Origin: Tubulanus polymorphus
Lineage: Eukaryota; Nemertea; Palaeonemertea; Tubulaniformes; Tubulanidae
Reading direction: 5' to 3'
Assembly: GCF_964204645.1 (NCBI RefSeq)
Contig: NC_134026.1
Coordinates: 7,825,450 to 7,885,449, forward strand
Length of the DNA stretch: 60,000 nt
A program made the position numbers and the translations under genes. Shown here one piece after another: positions 32,258 to 44,659 of this stretch. The notes beneath the pieces are model-generated. The model worked only from the letters and a program-made list of their open reading frames with translations, ran no database searches and was not told the origin of the DNA. Every line of letters starts with the position of its first letter. Position 1 is the stretch's first letter.

Positions 32258-34813
32258 GGGTGTCACTAAACCTAAGACCCCCTAAACCTAAGACCTAAGA
32301 CCCGTTAGGTCTTATGTTTAGGGGGTCTTAGGTTTAGTGACACCTATATATAATATACTAAACCTAAGACCTATAAACCTAAGACCCTCAAATATCTCGT
32401 CTCTGATGAATAAACCAAATTTTAATAGGCCATCGATGGATCATTTTAACTAATATCTATATATTAGAACCATTTTGAGTAGTCTAAAGTACACAAATAA
32501 TGATTTAGATTCGGGTCTTAGGTTTATAAGGCTTAGGTTTAGTGACACCCATATATGATATTATAAACCTAAGACCCATAAACCTAAGACCCGACTCTAA
32601 ATCATTATTTGTGTACTTTAGACTAATCAAAATGGTTCTAATATATAGATATTAGTTAGAATGATCCATCGATGGCCTATTTAAATTTGGTTTATTTATC
32701 AGAGACGAGATATTTGAGGGTCTTAGGTTTATGGGTCTTATGGGTATTAATTTTACAGAAATCCATTCATAACTTTCCGAGTTATTTTGCTAATAAAATG
32801 TTTCATGGAAACAAACAAAAAATAGATGTTTGGCCAAACATAACCTCTTTGCGATACCGCATGAAGTAGCAGCTCAGATAGTTCGAAGACGAGATATTTG
32901 GGGTCTTAGGTTTATGGGTCTTAGGTTTAGTATATTATATATAGGTGTCACTAAACCTAAGACCCATAAACCTAAGACCCGACTCTAAATCATTATTTGT
33001 GTACTTTAGACTAATCAAAATGGTTCTAATATATAGATATTAGTTAGAATGATCCATCGATGGCCTATTTAAATTTGGTTTATTTATCAGAGACGAGATA
33101 TTTGGGGGTCTTAGGTTTATGGGTCTTAGGTTTAGTATATTATATATAGGTGTCACTAAACCTAAGACCCATAAACCTAAGACCCGACTCTAAATCATTA
33201 TTTGTGTACTTTAGACTAATCAAAATGGTTCTAATATATAGATATTAGTTAGAATGATCCATCGATGGCCTATTTAAATTTGGTTTGTTTATCAGAGACG
33301 AGATATTTGGGGGTCTTAGGTTTAGTATATTATATATAGGTGTCACTAAACCTAAGACCCATAAACATAAGACCCGACTCTAATTCGTTATTTTGTGTAC
33401 TTTGGATGATTTAAAAATGCTTTTAAAATCCATGTGCCAGTTCATCAGCTACTTGTAAATCTCTAGAAAAAAAGAATGAATATTCAAAAAATGTAGCTCG
33501 ATGAGGAGAGTTATTTGGTTGAATAAGATCATTTAAACTCAGCCTGTTGTTTTGGCGAATCAAGAGTGGCCACTTGAAAATAAATAAATTTAACTTTAGA
33601 GGAATCAACTGTTCATGTGTAAACCTATTTTACAGAAATCCATTCATAACTTTCCGAGTTATTTTGCTAATAAAAAGTTTCATGGAAACAAACAAAAAAT
33701 AGATAAACGGTGGCCAAACATAACCTCTTTGCGATACCGCATGAAGTAGCAGCTCAGATAGTTCGAAGACGAGATATTTGGGGGTCTTAGGTTTATGGGT
33801 CTTAGGTTTAGTATATTATATATAGGTGTCACTAAACCTAAGACCCATAAACCTAAGACCCGACTCTAAATCATTATTTGTGTACTTTAGACTACTCAAA
33901 ATGGTTCTAATATATAGATATTAGTTAAAATGATCCATCGATGGCCTATTTAAATTTGGTTTATTTATCAGAGACGAGATATTTGAGGGTCTTAGGTTTA
34001 TAGGTCTTAGGTTTAGCATATTATATATAGGTGTCACTAAACATAAGACCCATAAACCTAAGACCCGACTCTAAATCATTATTTGTGTACTTTAGACTAA
34101 TCAAAATGGTTCTAATATATAGATATTAGTTAGAATGATCCATCGATGGCCTATTTAAATTTGGTTCGTTTATCAGAGACGAGATATTTGGGGGTCTTAG
34201 GTTTATGGGTCTTAGGTTTAGTATATTATATATAGGTGTCACTAAACATAAGACCCATAAACATAAGACCCGACTCTAATTCGTTATTTTGTGTACTTTG
34301 GATGATTTAAAAATGCTTTTAAAATCCATGTGCCAGTTCACCAGCTACTTGTAAATCTCTAGAAAAAAAGAATGAATATTCAAAAAATGTAGCTCGATGA
34401 GGAGAGTTATTTGGTTGAATAAGATCATTTAAACTCAGCCTGTTGTTTTGGCGAATCAAGAGTGGCCACTTGAAAATAAATAAATTTAACTTTAGAGGAA
34501 TCAACTGTTCATGTGTAAACCTATTTTACAGAAATCCATTCATAACTTTCCGAGTTATTTTGCTAATAAAAAGTTTCATGGAAACAAACAAAAATAGATA
34601 AACGGTGGCCAAACATAACCTCTTTGCGATACCGCATGAAGTAGCAGCTCAGATAGTTCGAAGACGAGATATTTGGGGGTCTTAGGTTTATGGGTCTTAG
34701 GTTTAGTATATTATATATAGGTGTCACTAAACCTAAGACCCCCTAAACATAAGACCTAACGGGTCTTAGGTCTTAGGTCTTAGGTGTAGGGGGTCTTAGG
34801 TTTAGTGGCACCC
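32258..34813. mobile_element. Foldback-type transposon with CCTAAGACCC terminal repeats and 10-bp target duplication
   Basis: The element starts GGGTGTCACTAAACCTAAGA and ends with the inverted equivalent (one mismatch in the first 20). It is flanked by a perfect 10-bp direct repeat ACTGTAGAAG at 32248-32257 and 34814-34823. Each end (32258-32344; about 34720-34813) is itself a hairpin of CCTAAGACCC-type sub-repeats. Inside is a near-perfect palindrome centred near 32558 with arms of almost 200 bp, then tandem monomers starting near 32945, 33150, 33340, 33826, 34031, 34236 and 34721: spacing about 205, 190, 486, 205, 205, 485, a higher-order pattern. No transposase; the open frames inside (two 61-codon minus frames in the long monomers) repeat with the array. 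Target size suggests a Mutator-like or foldback mechanism. Confidence 0.88.
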
Positions 34814-34823
34814 ACTGTAGAAG

Positions 34824-36735
34824 ACATCAATCCAACACAGAATCGGGTCGGAACTCATTGATGGCTATTGATTGCAAGCGACAGCCAGAGACCGTTTTGA
34901 AATAGGCCTAGATGTAGCTCATTTCCAATATCGATGTCCAATATTTGACACCTTGCATTTTAATACTTCGAGATTTGATTTTAGATTTGGATGATTCTGT
35001 ATAAAAAGATCGTTAATTCAGCGCGCGTGAACGGCTTGTTACACCTACAGAACGGACAAAATAAAAGAGTAAACGAAGAGGTCAGACAATAAATCATTTG
35101 ACAGATATTGATTTAAGTTTCATACCGATGTTTATAAATATCGCAGGAGTAAAAATCTTTTGAAAATCGGAGACGCGTATATCATCAAAACCACAGGCGG
35201 AATAGTTCCCGTTCAAAAACTCGATTTCTTCAACATTCTCAACACTACTCTAATTGATAGACTATTATACAAGTTATTTACATTTTTATCTCATTTGAGT
35301 CTAGACGAGATTCTCTTCCTTCGGTTGCTATTACTGTTTTTGCGAGAAATGATCGTTTGTAAAGATGGTATCGCTTTGGACAAAATCTGTGTTACCTAAC
35401 TTTTTTGTTTGTTCAGTGTAAATAATGTGAAAATCAGCGGAATCATTTGCCCAATAATTGGCATACTCCAAATATGAATGCACAAAATAAGGGACCGGTA
35501 TGCATTTTTCAATTACAATGTCAGGAGATAAGCGACTTGTACATGATGGCCAATACATGAGCCTGTACATGATGCACCGCGTGAAACTTTTTTTTGCAAA
35601 CGAAATTGATATGTTCTATGCATGTTAATTGATGGTCATTTCTAAAAAGATCTATTTAATGAAGCAGCGTCACCAGCGGCAGTGTCCACATTATGCGTGC
35701 AGCAAATTCTCAAAGGGAAGCATTCTCAGGGGAAGCATTAGAAGACTATAGAACAGATAACTTTCGGCTATCCGGTTGAATTGCATCTTCTTGTGTGCGG
35801 GATTTGTAACAAAATTCTAAATTAAAAGGTAGGGAATTTTATAAATTGTTGAGACTAAAGTTCAATTTAAATTGTAGAATAAAAGTTGAGTATTATCATA
35901 TTTAAATCCGGAGTTCCTTTTATTCCTTGGTTTTCGGGTTTCTGTGTTCGTGGTCGACTTTCTCGCCAGGGACCGGAGTTTGTAATAGAGGAAAAAGACA
36001 ATAGAGAAAGGGACCGCGGAACAATAATGTAAATGGACATATTTTAAGTCACTCAATCAATGAAACCAATACTTGAATTTGTAAATTTTTAAACTTGTGT
36101 GATAAAGTAAATGGGCATTATTTTGTTAAATGGACATTTTTGTATGACTGTTAAGCTCCACAATCATTGAAACCAAAAAGTTGAAATATCGACAGGTTTT
36201 TATGGGACTATAATATTTATTGCGAACGAACGTTTCTGTTTTATTTGAAATAAAGATGAATTTCTTTGTGTTGTTCTAGTTATGAATACAGACGCCAGCA
36301 GTTTCACACACTCAGTGCGTCACATCCCACTGGTTCAGTTTCATAGAAATAATTTTACTCAAAAAGTATTCATTCATTGAGGCGGTAACCTCGAATTGAG
36401 TAAAGTTTTTTAAAGAAATCGAACGCAATTGGTTTGTGAAACTGGACCCTCTGCTCAAACTTGTTTTATTTTGAAAAAAGTCTGAATCATTCAGTGAAGT
36501 TGTATGTTTAGAGCTGATGGTCTATTCAACTAATTCGTCCTTTCTTCGTGAAACCATGGACACTAAAACTGAATTAAATGCTGTACTCGCTAATTAGTGT
36601 GCCAAACAGCAGCATCTAATACTGATTGAAACCATAGAAAACGGTAACCAAATCCTACATATGTAGTTCTAGTTCTAGTTCTATCTATTACTGGCCAACT
36701 TCAACATGTTTTGCCAGGTACGGTCTTTTGCTGTT
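34824..36735. other. Intergenic with one weak inverted-repeat element
   Basis: No supported gene; the frames at 35160-35399, 35331-35570 and 35862-36056 lack domains. 36331-36449 has imperfect inverted ends GGTTCAGTTTCATAGAAAT and GGTTTGTGAAACTGGACC, suggesting an old MITE. Confidence 0.5.
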
Positions 36736-36779
36736 AAATCAGTGAGTCGACAAGCACTGATATGTGTCCTACCTGAATA

Positions 36780-36858
36780 GCATGGTTTCACTAGGATTCG
36801 AACCCTCAACCTCTCGGTTGTGAGTCTAACACCTTATTATGTCCACCATGCCACAGGG
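36780..36858 (-). repeat. tRNA-derived SINE head
   Basis: Minus strand has GTGGCATGGTGGAC (A-box-like), GTTAGACTCACAACCGAGAG and GAGGGTTCGAATCC (strong B-box) at tRNA-like spacing. Pairing of acceptor ends is poor, so it is read as a SINE promoter rather than a functional tRNA. It lies just outside the duplicated module that starts at 36997. Confidence 0.55.
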
Positions 36859-37678
36859 CAAGACAATATGTTAAGGGAACGGTTTCACAGATAAACAAAA
36901 AGAACAACAAAAACAGATCATGAAGAAAAACTTGGCCTTTTGTGAGACTTGACCCCAATTGCCGCTTAAACACATTACATGTCATTAATTTCTTCATGTA
37001 TGAAATCCATTGGTCCTGAGAGACGGATTGATGGTGAAACAAGGGATTCCCTTGACTTTTTTTTACTTGGAGCAGGTACCAAACACGGCGGGGGATTCCC
37101 TTCGATATGTAGTGGCATAGCTGTACTTGGAAACCCCTCCTTTCTAAAGGTTTGATTTCTTCAAAAGTTAGGTTGGGTATGTGGCGCGAAAACCACTTCA
37201 ATGCGTAGCTAAGATGCTGGCCTATGAGCCATAAGCAGGATTTCCCCTGAATCTATGCGCTTAGATATGAACTAAAATCTCGAATTTCTTGTTTTTACTA
37301 AAGGATATACAAGATTTTGGAATAGTGGTCTGAGCTCTGCACTATAATGCTGCGTATTGGACTTGGCCAGTAGTTAGTTTCATCTCATGAATTTCCTTGG
37401 CCATTTATTTCCCATAGGTGAATACCTCGACCATTTTTCCTACATTCCGACAAAACATCATTTTACAGAATAATGCCATGTTTTCATTAGACCTCACCGA
37501 CACAATCTTCCACTCTTTGTCGGTCATTTATGTTCGGAGCTGCAGTTGCTCAAAAGGTTGGTCAACCTAGTGACTATCTAAGTCCATTGTTACCACCGTA
37601 CTTACCCGATTGTTATCTTATAGCCAGCATTTTAGCAAATGTAATAATAATGGTTATCTCACGCGAGTTAGCATGCAG

Positions 37679-37975
37679 GGGCCGGTTGCTCAAAGGTTGG
37701 TTAACCGTCGGTTTGATCGGGTTGCTCAAAAATTTACCCATTGTTTAAAGTTAAACGACCCATGGGGCTATGTTAAGTTCTTAACCAGTGGTTAAAATGG
37801 CCAGCGTAGTTTTTTACTGCCTGCATTCGGCTACAACAGAGTAAATCTACATTGATTCGAGCATCTAAATCAATTTTCGGATGAATGTCTAAGAGAAAGA
37901 TTGCGTTTTGAAAGAGATGGGATAAACTTTTTAGCTGAACTTTTACGCGAGGAACCACAGATGTAGAAGTAAAGA
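37679..37975 (+). mobile_element. GGGCCGGTTGC-type MITE, part split by a LINE fragment
   Basis: Starts GGGCCGGTTGCTCAAAGG after CAG, as in the complete copy, and is interrupted by the LINE 3' fragment at 37976. Confidence 0.8.
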
Positions 37976-38175
37976 TATTTCACAGATGTCCAAGACCCTG
38001 CCCTTTTATTACAACATGAATATCACCATGGACGTATAGACTAGAGCTTAACACTAGTCTATGCGTCCATGATGACACTTATATATAACAGTACCCTTGT
38101 ATTCTTTTATATAACTTTGTATGTATATATTCGTGTTGTAATTCGAGGGAAAATAAAGTTATAATATTATTATCA
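37976..38175 (+). mobile_element. LINE 3'-end fragment
   Basis: Matches the 3' terminal part of the LINE, with an 18-bp hairpin (38027-38044 with 38054-38071; one G-T pair, 9-base loop) and a tail of ATAATATTATTATC. AAGT on both sides is a likely target duplication. 5'-truncated by reverse transcription. Confidence 0.8.
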
Positions 38176-38642
38176 AAAAAGTCACGCTAGAATATAACCT
38201 TTCAACCAAGCATTGCAATCTATTTCTATAAAATTGGCTTCGATTAATAATCGATTTTCTATTCGCTCTGTTAAAAATTAATCTTATACAAATGATTTAT
38301 TTGTAGCTGTTACTTCATACAACTTGAAAAGCGTGTTAGATATTTATATACGGATGATTTTCCATCTCATCCTTTTGGTTCATTGATTTAGTTGGTCTTG
38401 CCCCAGACCCTTGATTCCAGTTTTGAACGAAGATTGATATTCCGAGCTGTAAGAGATTGTTCTATGTTACAGCGCGCCTGATAAGATTAGATGCAGTTCG
38501 CAGATGAATAAAGCAGATGCGATTCTTTCACACCAGGCAACCGGACACTGGCAAGAGAGGATTCAACATGGCGGCAGGAGGTAGTTTGGTTTTCACCTCT
38601 CCGCAATAATTTGGTCGTCTACACATAATTTAACCTCATACA

Positions 38643-40106
38643 ATGGCCAATAAGGAATTAAAAAGACCCCTAACGGTCGTATGTATCGGAGGAAGAATCT
38701 CTGAAGAGGATATATTATCCGATCTTAAAGGATTATTGAGTGAAATTAGAGCAATTCAGATATTGAAAATGGTGAGTGTTTGATAACTTTCAACGCTGTC
38801 GACTCAATAAATAATTTCCTAAAACGAGACACGAAGATAAGGAATCGAGTAATTCAAGAAATTCAAAGTTGATGAGATCACTGATGTAACGAACATAATG
38901 GTGAAAGATGCTCCAGTTGAGTTGTCGGATGCTTTTATCCATGCTCAATTATCAGCATTTGGCGATATTGTTAATGGTAGCCTAAATAGAGGAAAAATCA
39001 AAGGTACAGACATTTTGAATGGATCTATATATGCTAAGCTAACTAATGTTAGAAAAGTTGTTCCCGTAAACGTTAAATTCGGACGATCTAATGTAAGATT
39101 GTACTGCGACAACAACAAAACGGAATGCGTATATTGTGGCGATACCAATCACCCGTATTATCAATGCGTTTTAAGGACTCGCAAACTCTGCTTTAAATGC
39201 AAGTCTGCCAATCATCTGGCTGCTGAATGTCCGATGGGTGTCGTATGTTATCACAATCGAGTCGAGGGGCATGAAAAAACAGACTGTCCAAAATTATCGG
39301 ATGTGCAGAAAAAACTTGATTTCGGGGAATCAAACTTCGCCCGAGATCCCGCCAGTACACCAATTATACCGGCCAACCGATCCGAGACGGTGAATGAAGC
39401 GAATACGTCACTCAGCGAAGAGAACATGTCACCCAAGCCTCAATTTGTAATTCTGGGAGACTCGAACTGTAGTCGTATTGTACCCAGCGACCTTCCAAAT
39501 AGCGTCCATATTCACGCCGTTTCGGGAGCAACAGCCCGTGACATCAGCAAACATGTACTGGAAATTGATCAATCGATAGACCGCGATAACATTTAATCGG
39601 TCGTGTGTCACCTGGGAACCAATGATATTAGCCAAAACAAAGCAGACGAAGAGCAAGTCGTCTTAAATATGACCAAAGCTGTAAATATCTTACAATCTCG
39701 TTTCTCGTCTGCTAAGATCAACGTATCGAGCATATTGCCAAGAAAAGGGAAAAGTAAAATGGTTAATTCACTTAACCAAATAACTTCGACCGTGAATAGC
39801 TACTTAAAGAAACTGTGTTCTGACGAAGTAAACCTTAACTTTATCGATAATGATGCTATTTTCCGACCAAATCTCACTGTTACCCGTGCGCTATATGACA
39901 ATGACGATAAAACCGGTGTGCATATCGGAGTCGAGGGCGCTTCCCTCCTGACGCGCACATTCCTGAATGCGCTTGGATTACCCGAACAATCCAAGAAACG
40001 ATCGCGCAGCGAGACATCATCGACTGATATCAGCCCCAGTAATCTACAAACAGCCAAAAAAGATAGAATTTTGGCGTGTATGGATTCGCCTGTTACAACC
40101 ATGTAA
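38643..40106 (+). pseudogene. LINE ORF1: zinc-knuckle and SGNH-esterase-like protein, broken
   Basis: The ATG at 38643 opens a frame that shifts near 38770 and again near 38868; from 38898 it is open except for TAA at 39594-39596. Two intact CCHC knuckles (C-x2-C-x4-H-x4-C) lie at about 39126-39240; a third has lost its second cysteine. Then comes an SGNH-hydrolase-like region: G-D-S-N near 39451, G-T-N-D-I just after the stop codon, and D/H residues near 39905-39925. It would bind element RNA; the esterase role in such ORF1 proteins is unclear. Confidence 0.8.
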
Positions 40107-40109
40107 TTT

Positions 40110-41585
40110 ATGTCCATTACAAATAACTGTCAATATTATGATGAGAGTTCATTTATTCGCCAAGAAAACAAATTTTCGTTATGTGCTTTTAACATACGAA
40201 GTTGTAGCAAAAATTTCGATAATTTCGACGCCTATATAAATAATTGTATTAAGACTAACTTTTCAGTCATTGGTCCCACTGAAACGTGGACCAGGGACAA
40301 TGCTGATAATAACAGATTATATGATTTATCTGGATAAAATAATATATTCAAGAACCGCGATCGCGCAAATGTCGGTCGGGATCACGGTGGCGGAGTAGCT
40401 ATTTACTATAAAAGTACGCTGAAAGCCAAAGTTAGAACCGATCTTTCGGGAAATACATCTATATTTGAATCGCATTTTATTGAAATTGACTTTGGAAAAC
40501 AGAAAAACAAAATTATCGGTATAGTCTATAGACCCCCAGACCTTAGTGTAAATGATTTTACTAATGAATTTAAATTACTTTTAGATAAAATCAACAATGA
40601 AAACAAAATAGTTTATATTATGGGAGATTTCAATATCGATTTACTTAAACTTGGTACCCATAAGCAAACTGAAACTTTCTTCGACATTATTACGACCTAT
40701 TCATTATTCCCATTGATAAATAAACCCACAAGAATAACATTTCAGCTACTGTCATTGATAATATTTTTTGTAATGATTTAGATAGTGTATTTACTAGTGG
40801 CATTCTCTGTACAGATATTTCTGACCATTTCCCGGTTTTTACTGAGAGTGATCAGTATGTAACTACGAAAAGCAATTTAGCAGCAAAATTCCGGAATTTT
40901 AACTGCCGTAATAAGGCAAAATTTGAAAGACGGCTACTAGCTTGCGACTGGTCAGCAATTTATAACAACTATGATCCTCAATTTGCTTATAATTCATTTA
41001 TGTCTGAATTTTCAGCGTTGTATAACGAATGTTTCCCTTATTTCACTTGTAAATCTACTAGTAAAAATAATCTTAAGCCTTGGCTTACAAGTGGTTTGTT
41101 AAAATCAATCAAACGTAAGAACTGTCTGTATAAGAAATCTTTTTCAAGTCCCTATAATACAGAAAAAAAGAGCGATACCTGTCCTATAAACGCATTCTGA
41201 CAAGATTACTTAGGCAGGCGGAAAAGCAATACTACGATCATAAATTATTATTAGCAAAAAACGATATGAAAAAAACATGGAATACTATTAATAATGTAAT
41301 TGGGAAAAAATCATGTAGAGATAAATTACCTGATGTTTTTCTTTTAAATGATACCAAAATATCCGGAAAACAAAATATAGCTGATGAATTCAACTCCTTT
41401 TTTGTAAACATTGGTCAGAAACTAGCAAGTTCAATACCAAATTCAAAAACTCACTTCAGTGTTTATTTAGAGGATCCTGCTCGTGACAATTTTTTCTTCT
41501 TTCCGACAGATCCTAATGAAATATGTGAAATAGTCAAATCATTTTCTTGTAAAAAAGGTATCGGTGTTGACACGGTATCTCTATA
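40110..41585 (+). pseudogene. LINE ORF2 N-terminal part: apurinic-type endonuclease, broken
   Basis: Endonuclease signature motifs in order: F-N-I-R-S, E-T-W, GGGVAIYYK, YRPP, GDFNIDLL, D-N-I-F and S-D-H-F-P-V. Lesions: TAA at 40335-40337 and frameshifts near 40740, 41163 and 41580. In active elements this domain nicks the target DNA to prime reverse transcription. Confidence 0.85.
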
Positions 41586-43336
41586 AAGGTTATAAAAGAC
41601 GTAATTGATATTATAAAAACTCCGTTGGCTCACATTTTTAACTGCAGTCTCCAAACTGGAATCATTCCTGAGGAACTAAAAACAGCTCGAGTGTGCCCCA
41701 TTTTTAAGACAAGTAACACGGCGTCGTTCGATAATTATCGACCAATCTCGGTATTACCATGCTTTTCAAAAATTCTTGAAAAATTAGTTTATAATCGCCT
41801 GGTTTCATTTTGTGATAAATTCTCACTCATAAATCAAAATCAATTTGGATTTAGAAGAAAGTACGGAAGCGATAAAGGGCCTCGAGATGTCGCGTTCAAA
41901 CTCGACAAGTCGCCATATCTATGTCGATATATCGCGATAAATCGCGTCCAGTCGACATGAATATGTCGACATATCGTGACGTTTCCACGACAAATTTCGC
42001 TTTTTCGCCCATTTTCCACGGGACAAGCCATCATTTGAAGACATGTCTAAATGTAAGATGAGGACACCAGTGATATGACGACTGAGTTTCAAGTCGTCAT
42101 GAATATGTCGACTTGTCGCGAGGAAAGTGGTGGAGAGAACGAAATATGTCGTCAATACGTCACGATATATCGACATATTCATGTCGACTTGACGCGATAT
42201 ATCGCGATATGTCGACATAAATATGACGACTTGTCGAGTTGGAACGCGACATCTCGAGGCCCCTTATCGCTTCCGTACTTCCGTACATTTGATACGGTTA
42301 ATCACGATATTCTTTTAGAAAAATTATGTCATTACGGAATCAAAGGTGTCCCACTAAATTGGTTCAGGAATTATTTAAGTAACAGGACCCAAATTGTTCA
42401 ATTAGATCATATAAATTCAAAACCTCTGCGTATACATTCTGGAGTCCCTCAAGGATCAATATTAGGACCACTTTTATTTCTATTATACATTAATGACTGC
42501 ACTAAAGCCTCCAACATTTTGAAATTCATTTTGTTCGCAGATGATACGAACTGTTTCCTTAGTGATTGGAACATCAAAGAATTATGTAAAACTTTTAACT
42601 CAGAACTATCAAAACTGGTTGATTGGTTTCGTGCCAATAAATTGTCACTGAATGTAAAAAAACCCTTTTTATTGTATTTAGTAAAGTCAATTATGCCAAT
42701 ATTAGATTATACATCGATGGTAAAAGAATTAATCAGGTCCATGTTACAAATTTTTTGGGAGTTTTAATTGATGACAAGTTAACTTGGAAGGACCATATTA
42801 AATCGGTTAGTAAAAAAGTTGCCTGTAGTATAGGCATTTTAAATAGAATAAAAAATAAACTACCATCTAAATCCTTAGTGACTCTATACTTTTCTATGAT
42901 TGACCCTTATCTCCAATATTGCAATATGATTTGGGGTACAAATTCTGGAACTATTTTGAACCCACTTGTACTATTACAGAAGAGAGCTGTAAGATTAATT
43001 TCTCATTCAAATTACCTAGCACATAGAGATCCCATATTCAAACGTTTAAAAATCTTGAAACTCCGCGATATTAATGACTTACAATTAGCTGTTTTCGTTT
43101 ATAAATTTGCCAATTCCTTACTGCCTGCATCTTTCAACGGTTATTGGAGATCAAAATTCCAAATACACCGAAGTAATACTAGGAAAAAGTTCGATTTAGA
43201 AATTGATAGATTCAAAACCCTAAAACGAAAATTTTCGGTCAAACTGTCTGCACCAATCCTCTGGAATAAGCTACCAAAGAGACCTAGTATTAATTCGTTT
43301 CGTCTTAGCTATAAAAAACTGAAGTTTTCCTTATAA
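41586..43336 (+). pseudogene. LINE ORF2 reverse transcriptase, interrupted
   Basis: RT motifs: YRPISVLPCFSKILEKL, NQFGFRRK, then the nested insert, then FDTVNHDIL, SGVPQGSILGPLLF and the catalytic FADD near 42537-42548. A frameshift lies in an A-run near 42657; the C-terminal part (42755-43336) is open to the stop. About 35-40 residues expected between NQFGFRRK and FDTVNHDIL are missing at the insertion site, so the insertion came with a deletion. The element cannot be autonomous. Confidence 0.88.
41861..42286. mobile_element. Palindromic MITE nested in the LINE RT
   Basis: Long inverted repeats beginning GTACGGAAGCGATAARGGGC at both ends, with an interior rich in GTCGACATATCG motifs; nearly the whole ~425 bp can fold back. 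The right terminal CTTCCGTAC is present twice in tandem. Partial relatives are at 2555, 9177 and 43914. No protein. Confidence 0.85.
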
Positions 43337-43550
43337 AGCTATTTTGTGAGTTGTTCAGATGCTCCAATTATTCCTAATTCATCTATTTCTGTGTGGTGTG
43401 TTATTATGAACATGTGATCGAGTGTGTGAGGGGTGTGTGTGTTTCCGCGTGCATGCGTACGTCTGAGTGTGGTATGAATGTAAGGGGCCTTGCATACATA
43501 AGCATTCTTTTGCTTCTCCAAGACCCTGCCCTTTTATTACAACATGATAC

Positions 43551-43595
43551 CATGGACGTATAGACTAGACCTTAACACTAGTCTATGTGCCCATG
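43551..43595 (+). promoter_or_regulatory. Conserved LINE 3' UTR hairpin
   Basis: CATGGACGTATAGACTAG (43551-43568) pairs with the sequence at 43578-43595 around a 9-base loop. The same hairpin is kept in both 3' fragments (38027-38071 and, inverted, 12988-13040). LINE RTs of this group recognise 3' structures, so this is a plausible template-recognition element. Confidence 0.6.
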
Positions 43596-43691
43596 ATGAC
43601 ACTTATATATAACAGTACCCTTGTATTCTTTTATATAACTTTGTATGTATAATTGTGTTGTTATTCGAGGGAAAATAAAAGTTATTAGGAT

Positions 43692-44659
43692 GTAATGGGT
43701 TCGAGTCCAACTGATATTTGCCAAATTAAAATATATTTAGTTATTCAAAAATTAATCACGATATAGACGTTTATTGAAAGAAAAGTTTCCAATAGATGGA
43801 GAGTTTCCTATGTTAAAAAGGTAGTTCATTGAAAGTAGTAGGAACCGAATAGTAAAATAACCTCTTTCCAATAACCCTTTTTAAGAAATTGAATATACGG
43901 TAGTGCGCAGCCATTAACACATGCGCATACACTGGTAACTATCTAAGTATCGGATTATGGTTGACAAAACGAAATATGTCGTGAAAACGTCACGATATGT
44001 CGACATATTCATATCGACTTGACGCGATATGTCGACGTAATTATGGCGACTTGTTGAGACGGCACACGACAACTCGAGGTCCCTAATCGCTTCCACCAGT
44101 CAGAAGATCTACCATAGATTAAAAAAAATGTGTGAATGTAGCTCCGTTTATTTACCTACCACAGCTTAAAGATTAGAGAAACTATTTTTATGGGACTGAT
44201 ATTTATCGCAATAAAAGAGCACCAGGGGTTCGATTATGTACAAATAGGTTGTTACTACGAGCAGGATAATCTACTGAAACAAACCTTATCGTTCTATTAA
44301 AATGCAAAGTTTGCAGCTATTCTCACTTATGATACGTTGCATATGTCGCTCTTTTTTTTAAGGTTCGAGAGTATCAAAAAGACCCTTTTTCGGGAACCAA
44401 CGAGTCTAAGATAAAATGCTAAGAAATTGCTGAACTTCTCCTGGAGGGCTCTCCCAAAGGATTGTAGGAAAATGGCCAAGGAAAAATTGGCCACAGAAAA
44501 AAGTCCAAGGAAGATAGAATAGAAAACTAAGTATTATTTCATTAACTATCACAAAATCAAATGTATTGATCATTTGACATGTCGCTTTTTGAGGTTATTC
44601 TTTGAATTATGTAATCGGAAAGTTAGAAACAGCCTTCTTACGAAGAGAAATGCTATGTG
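43692..44659 (-). repeat. Inverted copy of the unit end module
   Basis: Reverse complement of about 8605-9590 (and 2018-2970), continuing the interrupted target of the LINE. Contains the GTCGACATATCG repeat at 43914-44103. No gene. Confidence 0.85.

Larger units (their letters stand above)
36997..38557 (-). repeat. Inverted copy of receptor-unit modules
   Basis: Reverse complement of the arrangement at about 12530-13870 plus flanking 3' module: module DNA to 37678, MITE, LINE 3' fragment, SINE-like module. It continues beyond the LINE insertion at 43692. The virus-like block and its neighbouring MITE copy, present in units 1 and 2, are absent here. Confidence 0.85.
38563..43686 (+). mobile_element. 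CR1/L2-type LINE, near full length, decayed
   Basis: Flanked by AGGAT at 38558-38562 and 43687-43691; the uninterrupted target is visible in the paralogous units near 2983 and 9598, which fixes both ends. The order is 5' UTR, ORF1 with zinc knuckles and an esterase-like domain, ORF2 with endonuclease and RT, then a ~350-bp 3' UTR ending GAAAATAAAAGTTATT without poly-A. About 425 bp of the length is a nested insert. ORF1 with an SGNH esterase is typical of CR1/L2-clade elements. Confidence 0.9.

Noticed and set aside
33423-34504. Two identical 61-codon minus-strand frames
   Set aside because: Part of the repeated 485-bp monomer of the foldback element; no start or coding signature beyond the repeat.
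36780-36858. Functional tRNA gene
   Set aside because: A- and B-box matches are good but the acceptor ends do not pair; better read as a SINE head.
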